Source of the DNA: Anaeramoeba flamelloides
Taxonomy: Eukaryota > Metamonada > Anaeramoebidae
NCBI GenBank assembly: GCA_027625915.1
Contig: JANTQA010000063.1
Span: 8,327,501-8,391,500, forward strand
DNA: 64,000 nt
Direction of reading: 5' to 3'
Shown piece after piece: positions 1-12,300 of this stretch. The position numbers and the translations under genes were made by a program. Numbering within the stretch: the first letter of the stretch is position 1; the number at the start of each line of letters is the position of its first letter. The notes beneath the pieces are model-generated. The model was not told the DNA's origin. It was given only the letters and a program-made list of their open reading frames with translations, and ran no database searches.

Positions 1-1355
1 GGTTTGAAAAAAAAAAACTTTTTTGATACGTATGACAAAAAAATAAAAGAAAAAATAGTAAAAATAAAAAATGATTTCGAGGAATTTATTGTTGATTTGT
101 AGAGTTGTTAAATTTCATGGACAACTTCATTAATATGCTTTTGAAGAGACTTATTCAAAAAACTAACACCAATTAAAAGTTGAACAATTTAGAATTAAAA
201 CAATTTGTTCAATTTTGGATTGATTGTTTACTAAAAATACTCTATTGATAAAAAGTTAAACAATCCTTCTTTCATATATGAGCTTCAACCTTATTCTCTG
301 AAATTATGATCTCGAATGACTATTTACTTGATCAATTTCTGTTTTTTGAAAAACAATTGTTATTTCGGAAAACACTTTTGGGAATAGTTTGCAAGTTTTT
401 TTTTTTTTTATTCATTGTATTTCCACAAACACCAGTTTCTTGAATTTGATGGTTGTTTTAAAGCAGTTAGTCAAAAGTTTGTGAAATACACAATCCTAAT
501 TTAGATAAACCCAAATCTTTTTTTTAATTTTTCTTGTTTAAATATACAATCTAATCCAGTACTCAGCAATACTACAAATACAAATTCATTTTGAAGGTAA
601 ATTCTATGAACTTTTGTCAAAGTGATTAAATTATTAATTTATATAAAATTTTTTATAGTTTTATCAATTTTAATTAAATTTTTTTTTTGATAAATATTTA
701 TCTCAAAAATTGTACAGAACTCTATTTTTTGAGATAAATTTTCCAATTTGACTTTATATTTTTCATATTTAATTTTTAATTAGAGTGACTTTTAGAAATC
801 AATATCATATTCATATATTTTTTATTGTTCATTTCATGGACCGATTACATATGTTGGTCCTACTTGAAGGAAGTTAAATACTTTTTATTTTGAAAAACAG
901 ATTAACACAGCCAAAATTATTATTAAAACAACAGTAAAAATTTTTTTGATCTGATTCAAAAATTATTAATTCAATCAATGGATGGATAAAAAAATAAAAA
1001 TAAAATTTTTATTAATAAATCTATACTCTCCTAGACTTATTTATAAAACTGAAGCAAAAATTAGCTGAACAATAATAACGATATATAAAAGAAAATTTAA
1101 ACTAAAACAAAAACTAGAATTTTTGTATTTCAATCAATTAGTTAATAATCTTAAATTCTGAGAACAGTAATTAGAAATTATTAACTAGTAATCAAAAACC
1201 TTAAAAGAACCAGAAATTGAACTTGATAAATATCGAATCAAATAACAAGAAAATAGTTCGAGTTGGAAATGTCGGTGGTTTTTTTTAATTTACAAAATAA
1301 AGTGAAAATTCCAAAAATTTTAAGTTTATTTCTTAAAATAAAAAAAAACACTGTT
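1..1355. other. AT-rich non-coding stretch
   Basis: No open frame of useful length or recognisable protein motif is visible on either strand. The sequence is dominated by A and T runs. It may be intergenic or belong to an intron of a gene lying outside the window; nothing here decides that. Confidence 0.5.
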
Positions 1356-2096
1356 AACTTTTCCAGAATTTAAAAGAATTGTGTAAAATCATAAGATTGT
1401 TCTCTATTATTTTGAATTCTGGAAAAGCGCGGTTAGGTTTTCTTGAGTTTTCTTGTTTATTTCAAAAATCGATAGATTTTCAGAATAAAACAGAAAACCT
1501 CAAGAAAACCTAGGCACTTGACGGCACTCGATGACACCCCCCCCAAAAAAAAAAATATTTAAAAATAATATCTATTCAAAATAATATTAACAAACAGTTG
1601 CGTCGTCAAGTACATAGTTTTTTTGAGGTTTTCTATTTTATGTGTCAAGTGTCTAGGTTTTCTTGAGGTTTTATGTTTTGTGAAGTATTCTAGGTTTTTT
1701 TGAGGTTTTCTATTTTATTTCTGAAGTGTTCTAGATTTTTTTGAGTTCATTATTTATTTGGAAAATCAATAGATTTTCGTTAGGTTTTTTTTACTTTAGA
1801 AATAAACAGAAAATTTTAATGCATTTTAGGTTTATTTCTAAAGTAAAAAAAACCTAGAACACTTCACAAATAAAATAGAAAACCTCAAAAAAACTTAGAA
1901 AAAATCTATTGATTTTAAAAATAAACAGATAACTCAAGAAAACCTAACTGTAATTTTTTTTAATTTGAGAAATTTAACAAAAATTTCAAAAATTTTCTTT
2001 TAATTTCCAAAATTAATATAAACTAACTGCGGTTTTCCAGAATTCATAGGATTAAGTAAAATCAAAATTTTACTCAATTATTTTAAATTCTGGTAA
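1356..2096. repeat. Repeat family A, copy 1: hairpin-rich foldback element
   Basis: The segment is bounded on both sides by a cassette of about 60-70 bp that itself folds back (TTTTCCAGAATT paired with AATTCTGGAAAA near 1358-1426, and a diverged version near 2035-2095). Between them the motif AGGTTTTCTTGAGGTTTT and its complement recur several times, so the whole interval can form nested stem-loops. The same vocabulary (TTTCGTTAGGTTTTTTTTAC, TAGGCACT, GGCACTTGA) recurs at 55740-56070. This is seen directly. That it is a mobile foldback element is inference; no target duplication was identified. Confidence 0.6.
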
Positions 2097-3551
2097 ATAT
2101 ATCCACAAAAGATCTTTATAATGGAAGAACTCTACTTCAATTTTAAAACTCAAAAATATTAGAAATTATCTAAATAGATATTCTCAGGTTATTAACAAAG
2201 ATAAATCAAAATTTTGCAATTATGCAAAAAAAATCAAAAAAATTGGATATCATTGAAGATTTGGATCGGTTTCTCTGGAAATACACAACCAATGAAAATA
2301 ATAGTAAAATTATGATATCTGAATTAAAAAAAAATTAAACTATCTAATAAGCTAAATTTCAAAAATAAGCTCAGATTTTTCATTAGAAAAAAATTTGTTA
2401 ATTGTTTTTTTTTTTGAATTAAAATGTATTTTACTAAAGTGCTTAGTGATAATATCTAATATAGATTAATAAATAAAAAATAGTATAATCATTTTATTTT
2501 TTGAAAGACAAATGAAAAAAGAAAAAAATAATAATCAAAAAATTTGCCCCTAATTTTGAAAATTGGCTTATATAAAAAAATAACAATATTTTTAATATTA
2601 TTAAAAACAAAACCAAATATATTTATTATCACTAGTGGATAATAGACGAATTTTGCATTCTTTTATCAAAATTCCTCAATAAAAATTTAGGAATTCAGGT
2701 AAATAAGAGGTATTATCAACTTCTCCTTTAAATAATATAAAAGAAAACTAAAATATATTTTTTTGTAAAAATGAATATGTACACAAATCTTCAACTAAAA
2801 AAAAACGAAATAAAAAAAATATTTTTCTCTAAATTATTATAAGTAAATAAATATATTATTTGCCATAAATCGAATCTAAATATCCCATATAATTAAAAAA
2901 CTTAAAATTAAGTTCTCATATTTTTTCAATAGTAAATTTTTAATTAGTTCAAAAAAAAAAAATATTTAGAAAATAAAAAACTCCAATTCAACAATTTTTT
3001 TCTATTATTAATTCAATATAAATTGAGTAAAAAAAATTGATTATTTATACATTAAATACAAATTATATTCAATAAAAAATTGAAAATAGAAATAGTCTTA
3101 TTGTTTATTATCAAATTATTTTTTCTTCCATTTTATTAATATCTGATAAGTGTTTTCAAGATCTCAAAAATAGTCAAAATTTTCTAAACAAAATTTTTAA
3201 TGATTTATCAGCCCAAAAAAAACTCAAACCAAAAGATAGTATAAAAAAACCTGTTATGGTGTTTGGTACTCCATTTTGTTTTGAATCATTTAAATTTTTC
3301 ATTTATTAATTGATATTACTTTCCATTATCAAAAAAGATTTACCAATTAAAAACTGTGTTTCAGCTTTTTTTTCCTTTTTTTACTGATTTTTCCTAAATG
3401 ACTAAAAGAAATAATAACTAATTTTTGAAGACAAGTTGTCGTTTCAATAGCACACTCTTAAAATGAGAACCAAAATATACAAACTCTGGGTAAAAAAGGA
3501 TTAAAATGAAAATGAAATGGAAAATGAAAATAAAAAAAGAACAAATCTGCT
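2097..3551. other. AT-rich non-coding stretch
   Basis: Nothing recognisable was found. There are no convincing open frames and no copies of the repeat families seen elsewhere in the window. It lies downstream of the Spc24-like gene and may include its 3' untranslated region. Confidence 0.5.
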
Positions 3552-4139
3552 TTAGTCCATTAAATCCCACAATTTATTTGTTATAAAAAAATTAGATTTT
3601 TTTTTAGGATCTAAATCAAATTCCTTTATATCTGTTTGCGTTGCAATTATTCCTTTTACATTATTATTCTCTGATTGTTCTTTTTTCCATTTAATTCCAG
3701 AAATGTTTACATAAAGAGACATTTTGTAAGACAGCTGGGGTATTATTGTTGAGGATTGATCTTCGAGTTGGGATAATTTATTTTCTTGTTCTTTTTCTTT
3801 TTTTGATAAGACTTCAAACTCTTCATTGAGGGATTCTTGTTGTTTCTCGATCGAGAGAACTTTTTGGTTGAGTTGATCCTTCTTTTTGAAGATCTTTTGT
3901 TTTTCATTTTCTTGTGTTTGCTGTAGTTTCTGAATTCCCCTTTCAATTTGCTTAATATTTGTAGTAAGTTCTTGGATTGTTTCCTTAATTATGTTTTGTC
4001 TTTTGGTATTAATTTTCTGGATTGTGCTTTTGTTTTCTTGGATTTTGGAAATAATTTCAGTATCCTTTTGTGTATCTAAAATTTTAAATAATTCATCCAT
4101 TAAATTTAATGTGTCATTCATTTGTGTTTCATTGGTCAT
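3552..4139 (-). CDS. SPC24: Spc24-like kinetochore protein (Ndc80 complex subunit)
   Basis: An intronless frame of 195 codons ending in TAA. Residues about 10-130 are a heptad-rich, Lys/Glu/Gln coiled coil. The last 55 residues form a compact end that lines up by memory with the C-terminal head of human SPC24: LYVNISGIKWKKE against LYHQVSKIEWDYE, then VKGI, then a stretch ending in KLWDLMD against YLWSLVD. Total length is close to the human protein (197 residues). In known systems Spc24 pairs with Spc25 through coiled coil and globular heads and anchors the Ndc80 complex to the inner kinetochore. The ATG is the first in the frame, and the preceding DNA is A/T-rich with no acceptor that would force an upstream exon. 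The family is notoriously divergent, so the call rests on the head motif plus architecture; a generic coiled-coil protein is the alternative. Confidence 0.77.
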   Translation of the reverse strand: MTNETQMNDTLNLMDELFKILDTQKDTEIISKIQENKSTIQKINTKRQNIIKETIQELTTNIKQIERGIQKLQQTQENEKQKIFKKKDQLNQKVLSIEKQQESLNEEFEVLSKKEKEQENKLSQLEDQSSTIIPQLSYKMSLYVNISGIKWKKEQSENNNVKGIIATQTDIKEFDLDPKKKSNFFITNKLWDLMD

Positions 4140-4810
4140 TTTAAAAAAATACTAATCAAACTATTTGGTTTGGATTTGAGATGTTGTTGGTTTGGAAATT
4201 GAATTTGAAGTGAAAAATGTATTGGGTTCTTTTGTAAAAAAATGAATTAATTAAAGAATTTTAATTTTAACGGTTAGTTCAAGATTGAAAAAAAGAACAA
4301 GATGGTTCTTCTTTAAGGGTTCTGTTTGTTTCAAATCACCTATGTTATCATCAAGTTTTAATTAATTTTTTTTTAGAGTTTTTTTAGTTGTGACATTTTC
4401 AATGATCTCAAAAAAGGATTATGCTTCCGTACTTAATTATTTTAATTGGAGAAATGTTCACAGTTTTTGCAATTAGAATTGAGAAAAAAAGTATCTAAAT
4501 TGAGCTATAACATCTCTATTTCAAGAAATACCGTTTTTTAATATGGTTTTCTAAAAGAGTTTTGAAGATAATCAAAAATTAAAAATGAAGCTGTTGTGGT
4601 AATCTAAAGTGAAATAGATCTTTTTTTTGTGTGTTGAAGCCTTCGTCAACCCTTATTAATTATTATTAATCACATCATTAATATAACATTTATTTTCAGA
4701 TAATATCTAATTAAACCCGATAAAGAAATTAATTTATCAACTTTGGTGATATGAGTTATCATTTTTAAAAGAATTCATTTTTTCCAATTAATTTTTAATA
4801 AAAAGATCTG
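4140..4810. other. 5' flank of the Spc24-like gene, no gene seen
   Basis: AT-rich sequence upstream of the Spc24-like start codon. No open frame, RNA gene or repeat copy was recognised. It probably contains the promoter of that gene, but no core element can be pointed to. Confidence 0.5.
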
Positions 4811-5697
4811 ATTTTTTCTTTTGAATTTTTTAATTTTGAACTAAAAAAAATTTTCAAAATCATTATTATTTTGATGAAATCTTAACTTTTTGTCATTTTT
4901 GAGAGTCGGTAATTCCAAATAATAATTCAGAATAATAAGATAAAAAATTAGGAAAAAAATCAAATATGTATCCTCAAAGAATCTGAAAAAAATATTCTTT
5001 ATTATATTTTCAATAAATATTTGAAAAATTCGAAATATTAATTAGTAAACATGTGCAAAAAGTGATGTCTTAATATTTTAAGTTTTTTTACTAAATTTTT
5101 CATTTTTCCAAAAACTATAAAACTTTTACTAAGCTCCCCGACGGAATGTTTCTTGCTAACAAACCTGAGGTTTCTAATCACATAAAAAAAAAAACAATTT
5201 AATGAAAGAATAAAAATTTTTGGCTTTGTTTTTGTGTTTTGATTTCTGAAAATTATTTTCGATTTTTGAATTTTTGTTTCTACCCCAAATATATTTATTC
5301 AATTATTAAATCGAATTTTTTACTTATAAAATCCCCAAGTCCACTTACAAAAAACCTTCCCTGTTGGGGCACATGAAAAAAGTTTTATAGTTTTTGGAAA
5401 AATGAAAAATTTAGTAAAAAAACTTAAAATATTAAGACATCACTTTTTGCACATGTTTACTAATTAATATTTCGAATTTTACAAATATTAAGTGAATATA
5501 AATAAGGAATATTTTTTTCAAATTCTTTGAGGATACATATTTGATTTTTTTCCTAATTTTTTATCTTATTATTCTGAATTATTATTTGGAATTACCAACT
5601 CTCAAAAATAACAAAAAGTTAAGATTTCATCAAAATAAAAATGATTTTGAAAATTTTTTTTTAAGTTCAAAATTAAAAAATTCAAAAGGAAAAAAAA
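4811..5697. repeat. Long inverted repeat (about 315-bp arms, about 250-bp loop)
   Basis: The sequence from about 4811 to 5125 reappears as its reverse complement from about 5379 to 5697 with only scattered differences. For example AAAAAGTGATGTCTTAATAT in the left arm pairs with ATATTAAGACATCACTTTTT in the right arm. The loop (about 5126-5378) is unrelated, carries no open frame and is slightly less AT-rich near each arm. A transcript would form a hairpin of about 300 bp. It may be a foldback transposon or an inverted duplication; no target-site duplication was recognised. Confidence 0.85.
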
Positions 5698-6438
5698 AAA
5701 AACTTTCTTAAAATCCACGACTTTATCGATAAAATACATCTAAAAAGTTCTAAATTAAAACTTAATAACGTAACCTCTCTCGTTTGATCTATAATTGGTC
5801 AAGTAAGTATCACTCAAACATTCAAGAGTCATGATGGGATTCCATTAATTTCAACCTAATTATCATAAAAGGAAGCAACTAGCAAGCTACTCAACACTCA
5901 GATTACAAAAAAGAACTTTTAAATACATTTTTACTTTTTTTACTATTTTTTTATCCATCTTTCATTAATTGCTTTTCTTTCTCTTTTTCTTGTCTTTGTT
6001 TAAAAATAAAATTATTTTCTTTTCATTTTTTAAAGAAAAACTATCCTATTGGTTATAATCTTGCCTAAATTACAGCTAGGATTAAAAAAACTCAAAATTT
6101 AAATATGTTTTTAAGCTAATCTGGGGGTAATTTGGACGAATTACATCTCCTGATTAACAATAAAAATAAAATTAATTTTTTCTAACTTGATCAATTGAAC
6201 TATCTCATCGTCAATTTCAGCAATACACATGAAAAAAAAAAAAGGATTGATAAAAATATTTATTTTGGAAGCATTTGGAAATCTTTTTTTGAAAATGTCT
6301 CAAGATGTCTGTTTCAAAAAAATAATAAGAGCACTCAGAAATGATTTAAAGTTTTTGATAATTTTAATTTTTTTTTTTTTTCAACTAATATGTTGGAGTT
6401 GAAATAATTTTTTAAAAAAACAAAGCAAAAAAATGATC
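5698..6438. other. 3' flank of the hexosaminidase gene
   Basis: Non-coding sequence between the foldback and the stop codon of the beta-hexosaminidase gene. No gene or repeat copy was recognised; the part nearest 6438 presumably includes the gene's 3' untranslated region. Confidence 0.5.
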
Positions 6439-9289
6439 TTAAGGTTTTCCGGTAAAGCAAAATCCAGGGTAAAGTGGAGAAGTGGGTATATCTCTTTGAG
6501 AAAGTCTACATGAGTGTTGGTTAATCCTAATTTTTGCGTCACTAATATCTGTTACATCCTTTTGACTCCATAGTCTTTCACCAATTGCACAGGCTCTAGG
6601 CCAAACTCTTGTTTGTAAACTAGTTGGGAAAACTTGTTCAGACCACATTGCTGCTTCTCCTCCTATTAGATTAATAAAAAAATCAGATTTCAATCAAAAA
6701 TATAAATTAATTATAACCAAAAATCAAAAAAAAAAAAAAAAAAATTCAAAGTCGATATGTTTATTATAATAGAGAAAAAATTCGAAATGATTAATTCAAA
6801 TTTACCTAAGATGTATTCTGTTCCCGAAGTTATTCCGTCAAAAGGTTCATTGTTATACATATCTTGCCATGTATCAATCCATTCATAATGAGACTTTGAA
6901 TCTGGGCTTTGTCTATCTAAATACCATCCATAGCTTAATAGAGCTTTAATTTTGGCTTCAACGACACCCTTTAAAGTTGCGGAATCTCTCCAAACTTGAA
7001 CAATTGCATTTGTTAAGAAATCATGATTCTTAAGATCAAAAACTTTTGAAAATTAGAAACGAAAAAAAGAGAATATAATAATAATAAATAAAGAGATAAA
7101 TTATCAAATGTTTAATATTTTCATTTTTTTCTTCAATTAATTTTAAATTTTTTTAATAATTTTTGAAAATTTTATATTGTTTACACATTTTTATTTTTGT
7201 TTATTTTTAATTATTTATTTTGTACCCTTTTCTTTATATGGTGATACAGTCATGAAGAAAATGTTGAAACTTCAACCACATATTTTAAAATGAAAGTTTT
7301 CTTTATACATTTTTCAAAATATTTCTTGGAAAAATGTTGAGATATTAAAAACTTTTCAACAATTTTAATATTTGTCATTCCAGATAGGATTGAGGCATTT
7401 TATTAAAAAAATTACTTTTGACACAATTTTAAAAATATCACACCATCTATCAACTATATAACCAACCTACTAATAAATCTGTTGCTAAATCGGTACAATG
7501 ATAAAAAGTTCAAATATAAAATGAAAATAAAAAAAATTGTTTTTCAAGTTTCTTTTTTTTTTTTTTTAAATCAATTGGGTTTTTCAGAAAATTAATATGA
7601 TCAAAAACAGCCTTTGTAATAATACACATCATATTTGTCACTCAACCAATGTAGTAACCGAGAATTTCCTTTTTAAATATCATCAACAATAATATCAAGT
7701 TCTTTTTGGATTATTGTGGAATAAGAACTGTTTACTATTAACATCCTTTCGATTCACAGAACTTAAATCTTTGAACTAATTCAAACAAAAATTCAACATT
7801 ATTAATTATTTTATTAATTGACCATCAATCCAAAAAAATAATCTTTGTGTTATGAAATTAGCATTTTAAAGAAATAATACAAAACACGCCACCTCCAAGA
7901 AAAATACTTAATTTTTTAAAAAGATAGGCATTTATACCTTATGTTCGTCCTATCAGTAAACACCCCATTTTTGCTGTATAATTAACTGTATTATCTAATT
8001 TAATTTAGTTTTCTTGTAAGATTTTCAATCTTTGTTAATCTTTTTCAGTTTGATTTGTTTCCCATTGGAGAATTTGTGTTTTTTGAATTTTTGGGTTTGA
8101 TTAATTAATGGCTTTTAAGAAAAGGTTAAATCGAAAAAAATAAATTTCTTCAAAAATGTTTATAAAAATGTAATATTTTATGTTTGTTATACAATTGTTT
8201 AGCAAGATCTCTTTTAACTACTCAGATCAAAGAGTCAATTTTTCAAACATTTACACAAACATTTTTCCAGTTTTTAAAAATAGTTAAATCTGAAAAAGTA
8301 AATTGAAATTTTCTCTAATATTAATTCTAAAAGGATCAAGAAAGTAAAAAACCAAAATTTTGATAAAGACTCTTTAATTCATTTAAATTTGTTTTCAAAA
8401 CAAGATGCAAAGAAAATATTGAAAAAGTGCGCTTCAATTTTCCCGAAGGTAAATTTTGTGATAAAAAACATTAAACTTTTTGTAAATATAATTTTATTCG
8501 TTGGTTATTTTCAAAAATATAAAAAGTTCATTATATTAAAAAACGGGTAAAAGTTCATTAGATATTTAAAAATATTTTTCAATTTCTCAATTTTTTTTAA
8601 ATTATCAAATTGGATTCTACTTTTTTCTTTAAAATCTTGAAAATCACAGAAACTAATTTTTCAGGATAATCAATTTCAAACTTTTAACCATACTCAATAG
8701 GCATCTAACTCTGGATAAATTAATTTAATTTTCAATTTGAAGATAAATCCTGAAAAATAATTTACTAAAAAAAGTATGTCAATTGTCTAAAATTACATAT
8801 TTTTTTCATTTTATGAGGATCCAAAAAAAAAAAAATGAATTCAAATAACATTCTTATAAATTCCAAAAGGAAAAGAAATAGTTTAATAAAGATTAAAGAG
8901 ATGGAAGTTGAAAATAAAAAGATAATTCTCCCGAATTAGATCCTATTTAGCAAAACTAATTTAACAAATAATGGATTCAAATTGAATTTTTTATTAAGAA
9001 AAAAAAAATTCTTGTAAGAGTTTTTTTTTTTTTGTGGAATTTTTTTCATTCCTCTAAAAGTGTTTGGGCCAAATTTTTTTTTAAAATTTTTTATCATTTT
9101 ATTAGCGTTGATTTAAGTTTGTACTTTTTGTATTTAACTTTATCAAATCTTTTTCATTTCTAATTCAAAAAACAATTATTTTGAAAAAATATTTTTTTTT
9201 TTTAAAAACTATTTTATATAACCATCTAAGCAATAATGAAAATTATTTGAAAAATAATTTTGGGTATTTTTAAGATTCAAAAGGATTTG

Positions 9290-9325
<36 letters not shown>

Positions 9326-12300
9326 ACCTTCTTCCCAAACAACCATTTGTAAATTTAAATCTTTTGCGATTGTTGATAATTTTTCAAAATAATATGAATT
9401 AAGATCTCCTGTATTCATGTTATTATCTTCCATCCATTGTTTAATTTTAGAATCTTCATTCCAACAATTTTGTACGACCTTTTTTTTTCAAAAAAAAAAA
9501 TATTAAGAAAAGATAATTAAAGAAAATTGGAAATTTTTAATTTCATCAGGTTTAATGATTGAAAAAAAATTTTTTATAATATTTTAAAAAAAAATGGTAT
9601 TTTCAAAAACATTATTACAAAAAGTAAACGGAAATCATAAAATTAGAAATTAATAAGAAATTATTTATCTAAAAACTTTAATTTATGATTTGAATTTAAA
9701 TATCAAGAAAAGTTTTAGAACTGATTATTTAATATTTTCATTAGTCTTTAATTATACATGTAAAAAAAGGATTTCTGAATTTTTCATGTTTTTTTGTAAA
9801 AATTGTGATTTTTAGAATAAAAAAAAAAAAATTATTAAAATTTTGTTAATTAATGATGTACGTTCCAAATGAATTCTTAATGCACATTATACATACTATT
9901 CTATTATATTGATTAAGGTTCAGACAATCTTTTATCCACAAACTAAAATAAATTATTTTTTCAAAAAAATGGTTTTTATTGACATTTTTTTTTTGGGTTT
10001 TTTATTTTTTTTCCTCGAACCTAAATCCTCACTTACCAAGCACTTCGAAATACACCTAAAGATAATTATCCGATTTGTTTTTAATTTAAGTCAATTTTTT
10101 GTAATTTTGTACTGACAACCCAGCGAAATCCAACACTACTCTTGATTACTATTTTGTGGTTATTGTGCTTTTACAATAGAACAATAAAATAAAACTGAAA
10201 AAAACTACTTTTTTTACAAAAAAAAATTTAATTTTATCTGTGGACAAAAGATTGTAAACACCTGAACCAAAATGAAAGGAAAATATTTGTTTGTATCTGA
10301 AGATTTTATTTAGAACATACCTCCTTAATTTTGTTATTTTTTTAAATTTATTTAAAATCATTTTATGATTATTTTTTTTTTTTTGAAATCGATAAGAAGA
10401 ATTTTTTTCCCAAATCTCTTTATTTTATTTTATCATATATTCTTTGTTTGTGTGTGAAATTTCTTTAAACAAATCTTTTATATTCTAGTTTTTACCATAT
10501 TTTACCAACAAGTTTTTAGAACCGGGGATTGATGATCGGTCAATACTGTAACCCTTTATTTCATAATTTCTTTGAATTTGTATTGGAGTTTTAAGGAATA
10601 TGTGTTTAACTATTCTCCAAAATAAATCTTTTTAATATTTTCTTATAATATCTGAGTATACATGTAAATTTAATTTTTTTTTAATAATATTTTTTTATTT
10701 TGTTTGGACTTATCGTTGAAGTTACTTGAAAAAATATTTGTGAATTTTATAAAATTATCAAAAGCAAATTTTCAATTTTCAACAACTTTTTATTTTTTTC
10801 TTTTTAAACAACATTTATTTTTTCTTAATAATAAACTTTTTGCAGTTTTTTTATTCCAATTTTTTATTGTTTGTTTCTGATATTAGCCTCACTTTATATT
10901 ATTTTTTTCATTAAAACTCATTCTTTGAATTTGATAAAAATTTGATATTTTTTCTAAATTGAACAATTTTTTGTTTCGAAAATTTTAATTAAAAAAATTT
11001 TTTTGCTTTATCCAAAATTAGTTGAAATGATCAGGATAAGAGAAAAAAAATATTATTTGCGAAAGAATTAAAACTGATTAATATTAAACACTGGACATTT
11101 TTTACTTGAAAAAAAGTAATTAATAATCTGGTAATTTTTTTCATTCAGTATTATTGGTAGATATGTAAACTAAAATTCAAAATTTTACACATAGTTAAAA
11201 AAGTTAAAAGATAAGAATAATACAATTTCATTCAAATTTGAAATAATTTTGATTTTTCATAAAAATATTCAAATCATTTTTTGATTATTTTAGTTTTTTG
11301 CTTTCATTTCATTTTTTGAATTAAGTAAATTGTTTCATTCGTTCGATCAATATTTTTTTCAATGATTGATATTATGTTAAAGTTGAGTTCTTTTAAATAG
11401 AAGAACTCAAATAAAATTATTTAATGATATCTAAATTTTTGTTCGAACAATATTCCTAATAGAATTTAAAAAAAATTTATCAATTCATTTTTTTTTTGTT
11501 TTCTGCTCTCTCAAAATTTTTTAATACACCGATAATTTATTAGTATTGATAATTATTTATTTTTTGTTTTGTGAATATTGTAATTTATAAACAATTGTTT
11601 ACATTAAAATTAATGAATGGTTGAAATTTGGTATTTCTTTTAGAATTGATTAAATAAGAATTTTTTTTTTCAAAAAAAATTGAATTTTTGTATGTTAAAA
11701 ATTTTGAATTGGAGTTTAGATATACAGATAAAGATAGAGATATTAAACAATATAATTTTTTTAAAAAGACGGAAATTTCTTACTTCATCACCACCATAAT
11801 GAATATAACGATCTTCGATTAATTCTGACATTTCTGTCCACATATCATTTACAACGTCATATGTAAATTGTTGGGTTGGGTCTAATGGTATGTTGTTGAT
11901 ATTATGTTCATAATTTGGACAGTTTGCAACCAATTCTTTATATCCTTTTCCAATGGCAGCTGCATGGCCAGGTCCATCAAATTCTATAACAACCCTAATT
12001 CCATATCTAAGGTTTGGTGTTGAAAAAAAAAAAAAAAAAAAGTGCAATGAGAATAAAATTAGATTTGTTTTTATTAATATATGGTGTCAAAATATTTGAA
12101 TAAAAAAGAATTGTTTTTGTTTTAATATTCTTGAAAAAATGTTATCGTAGTATGTGTTATATATATATATATATATATATATAAATGGGTATAGTTAGAT
12201 AGATATCTACATATGAAATTTTTTTTGGATAAAATATGAAAAATAAATTTATTCATTTCCAATTTGTTCTCAAAACAGTAAAATATGATTTTTTATAAAT

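Noticed and set aside
9909-10361. Frames inside hexosaminidase intron 3
   Set aside because: They are Phe/Lys/Ile-rich as expected by chance, and the enzyme is complete without them.
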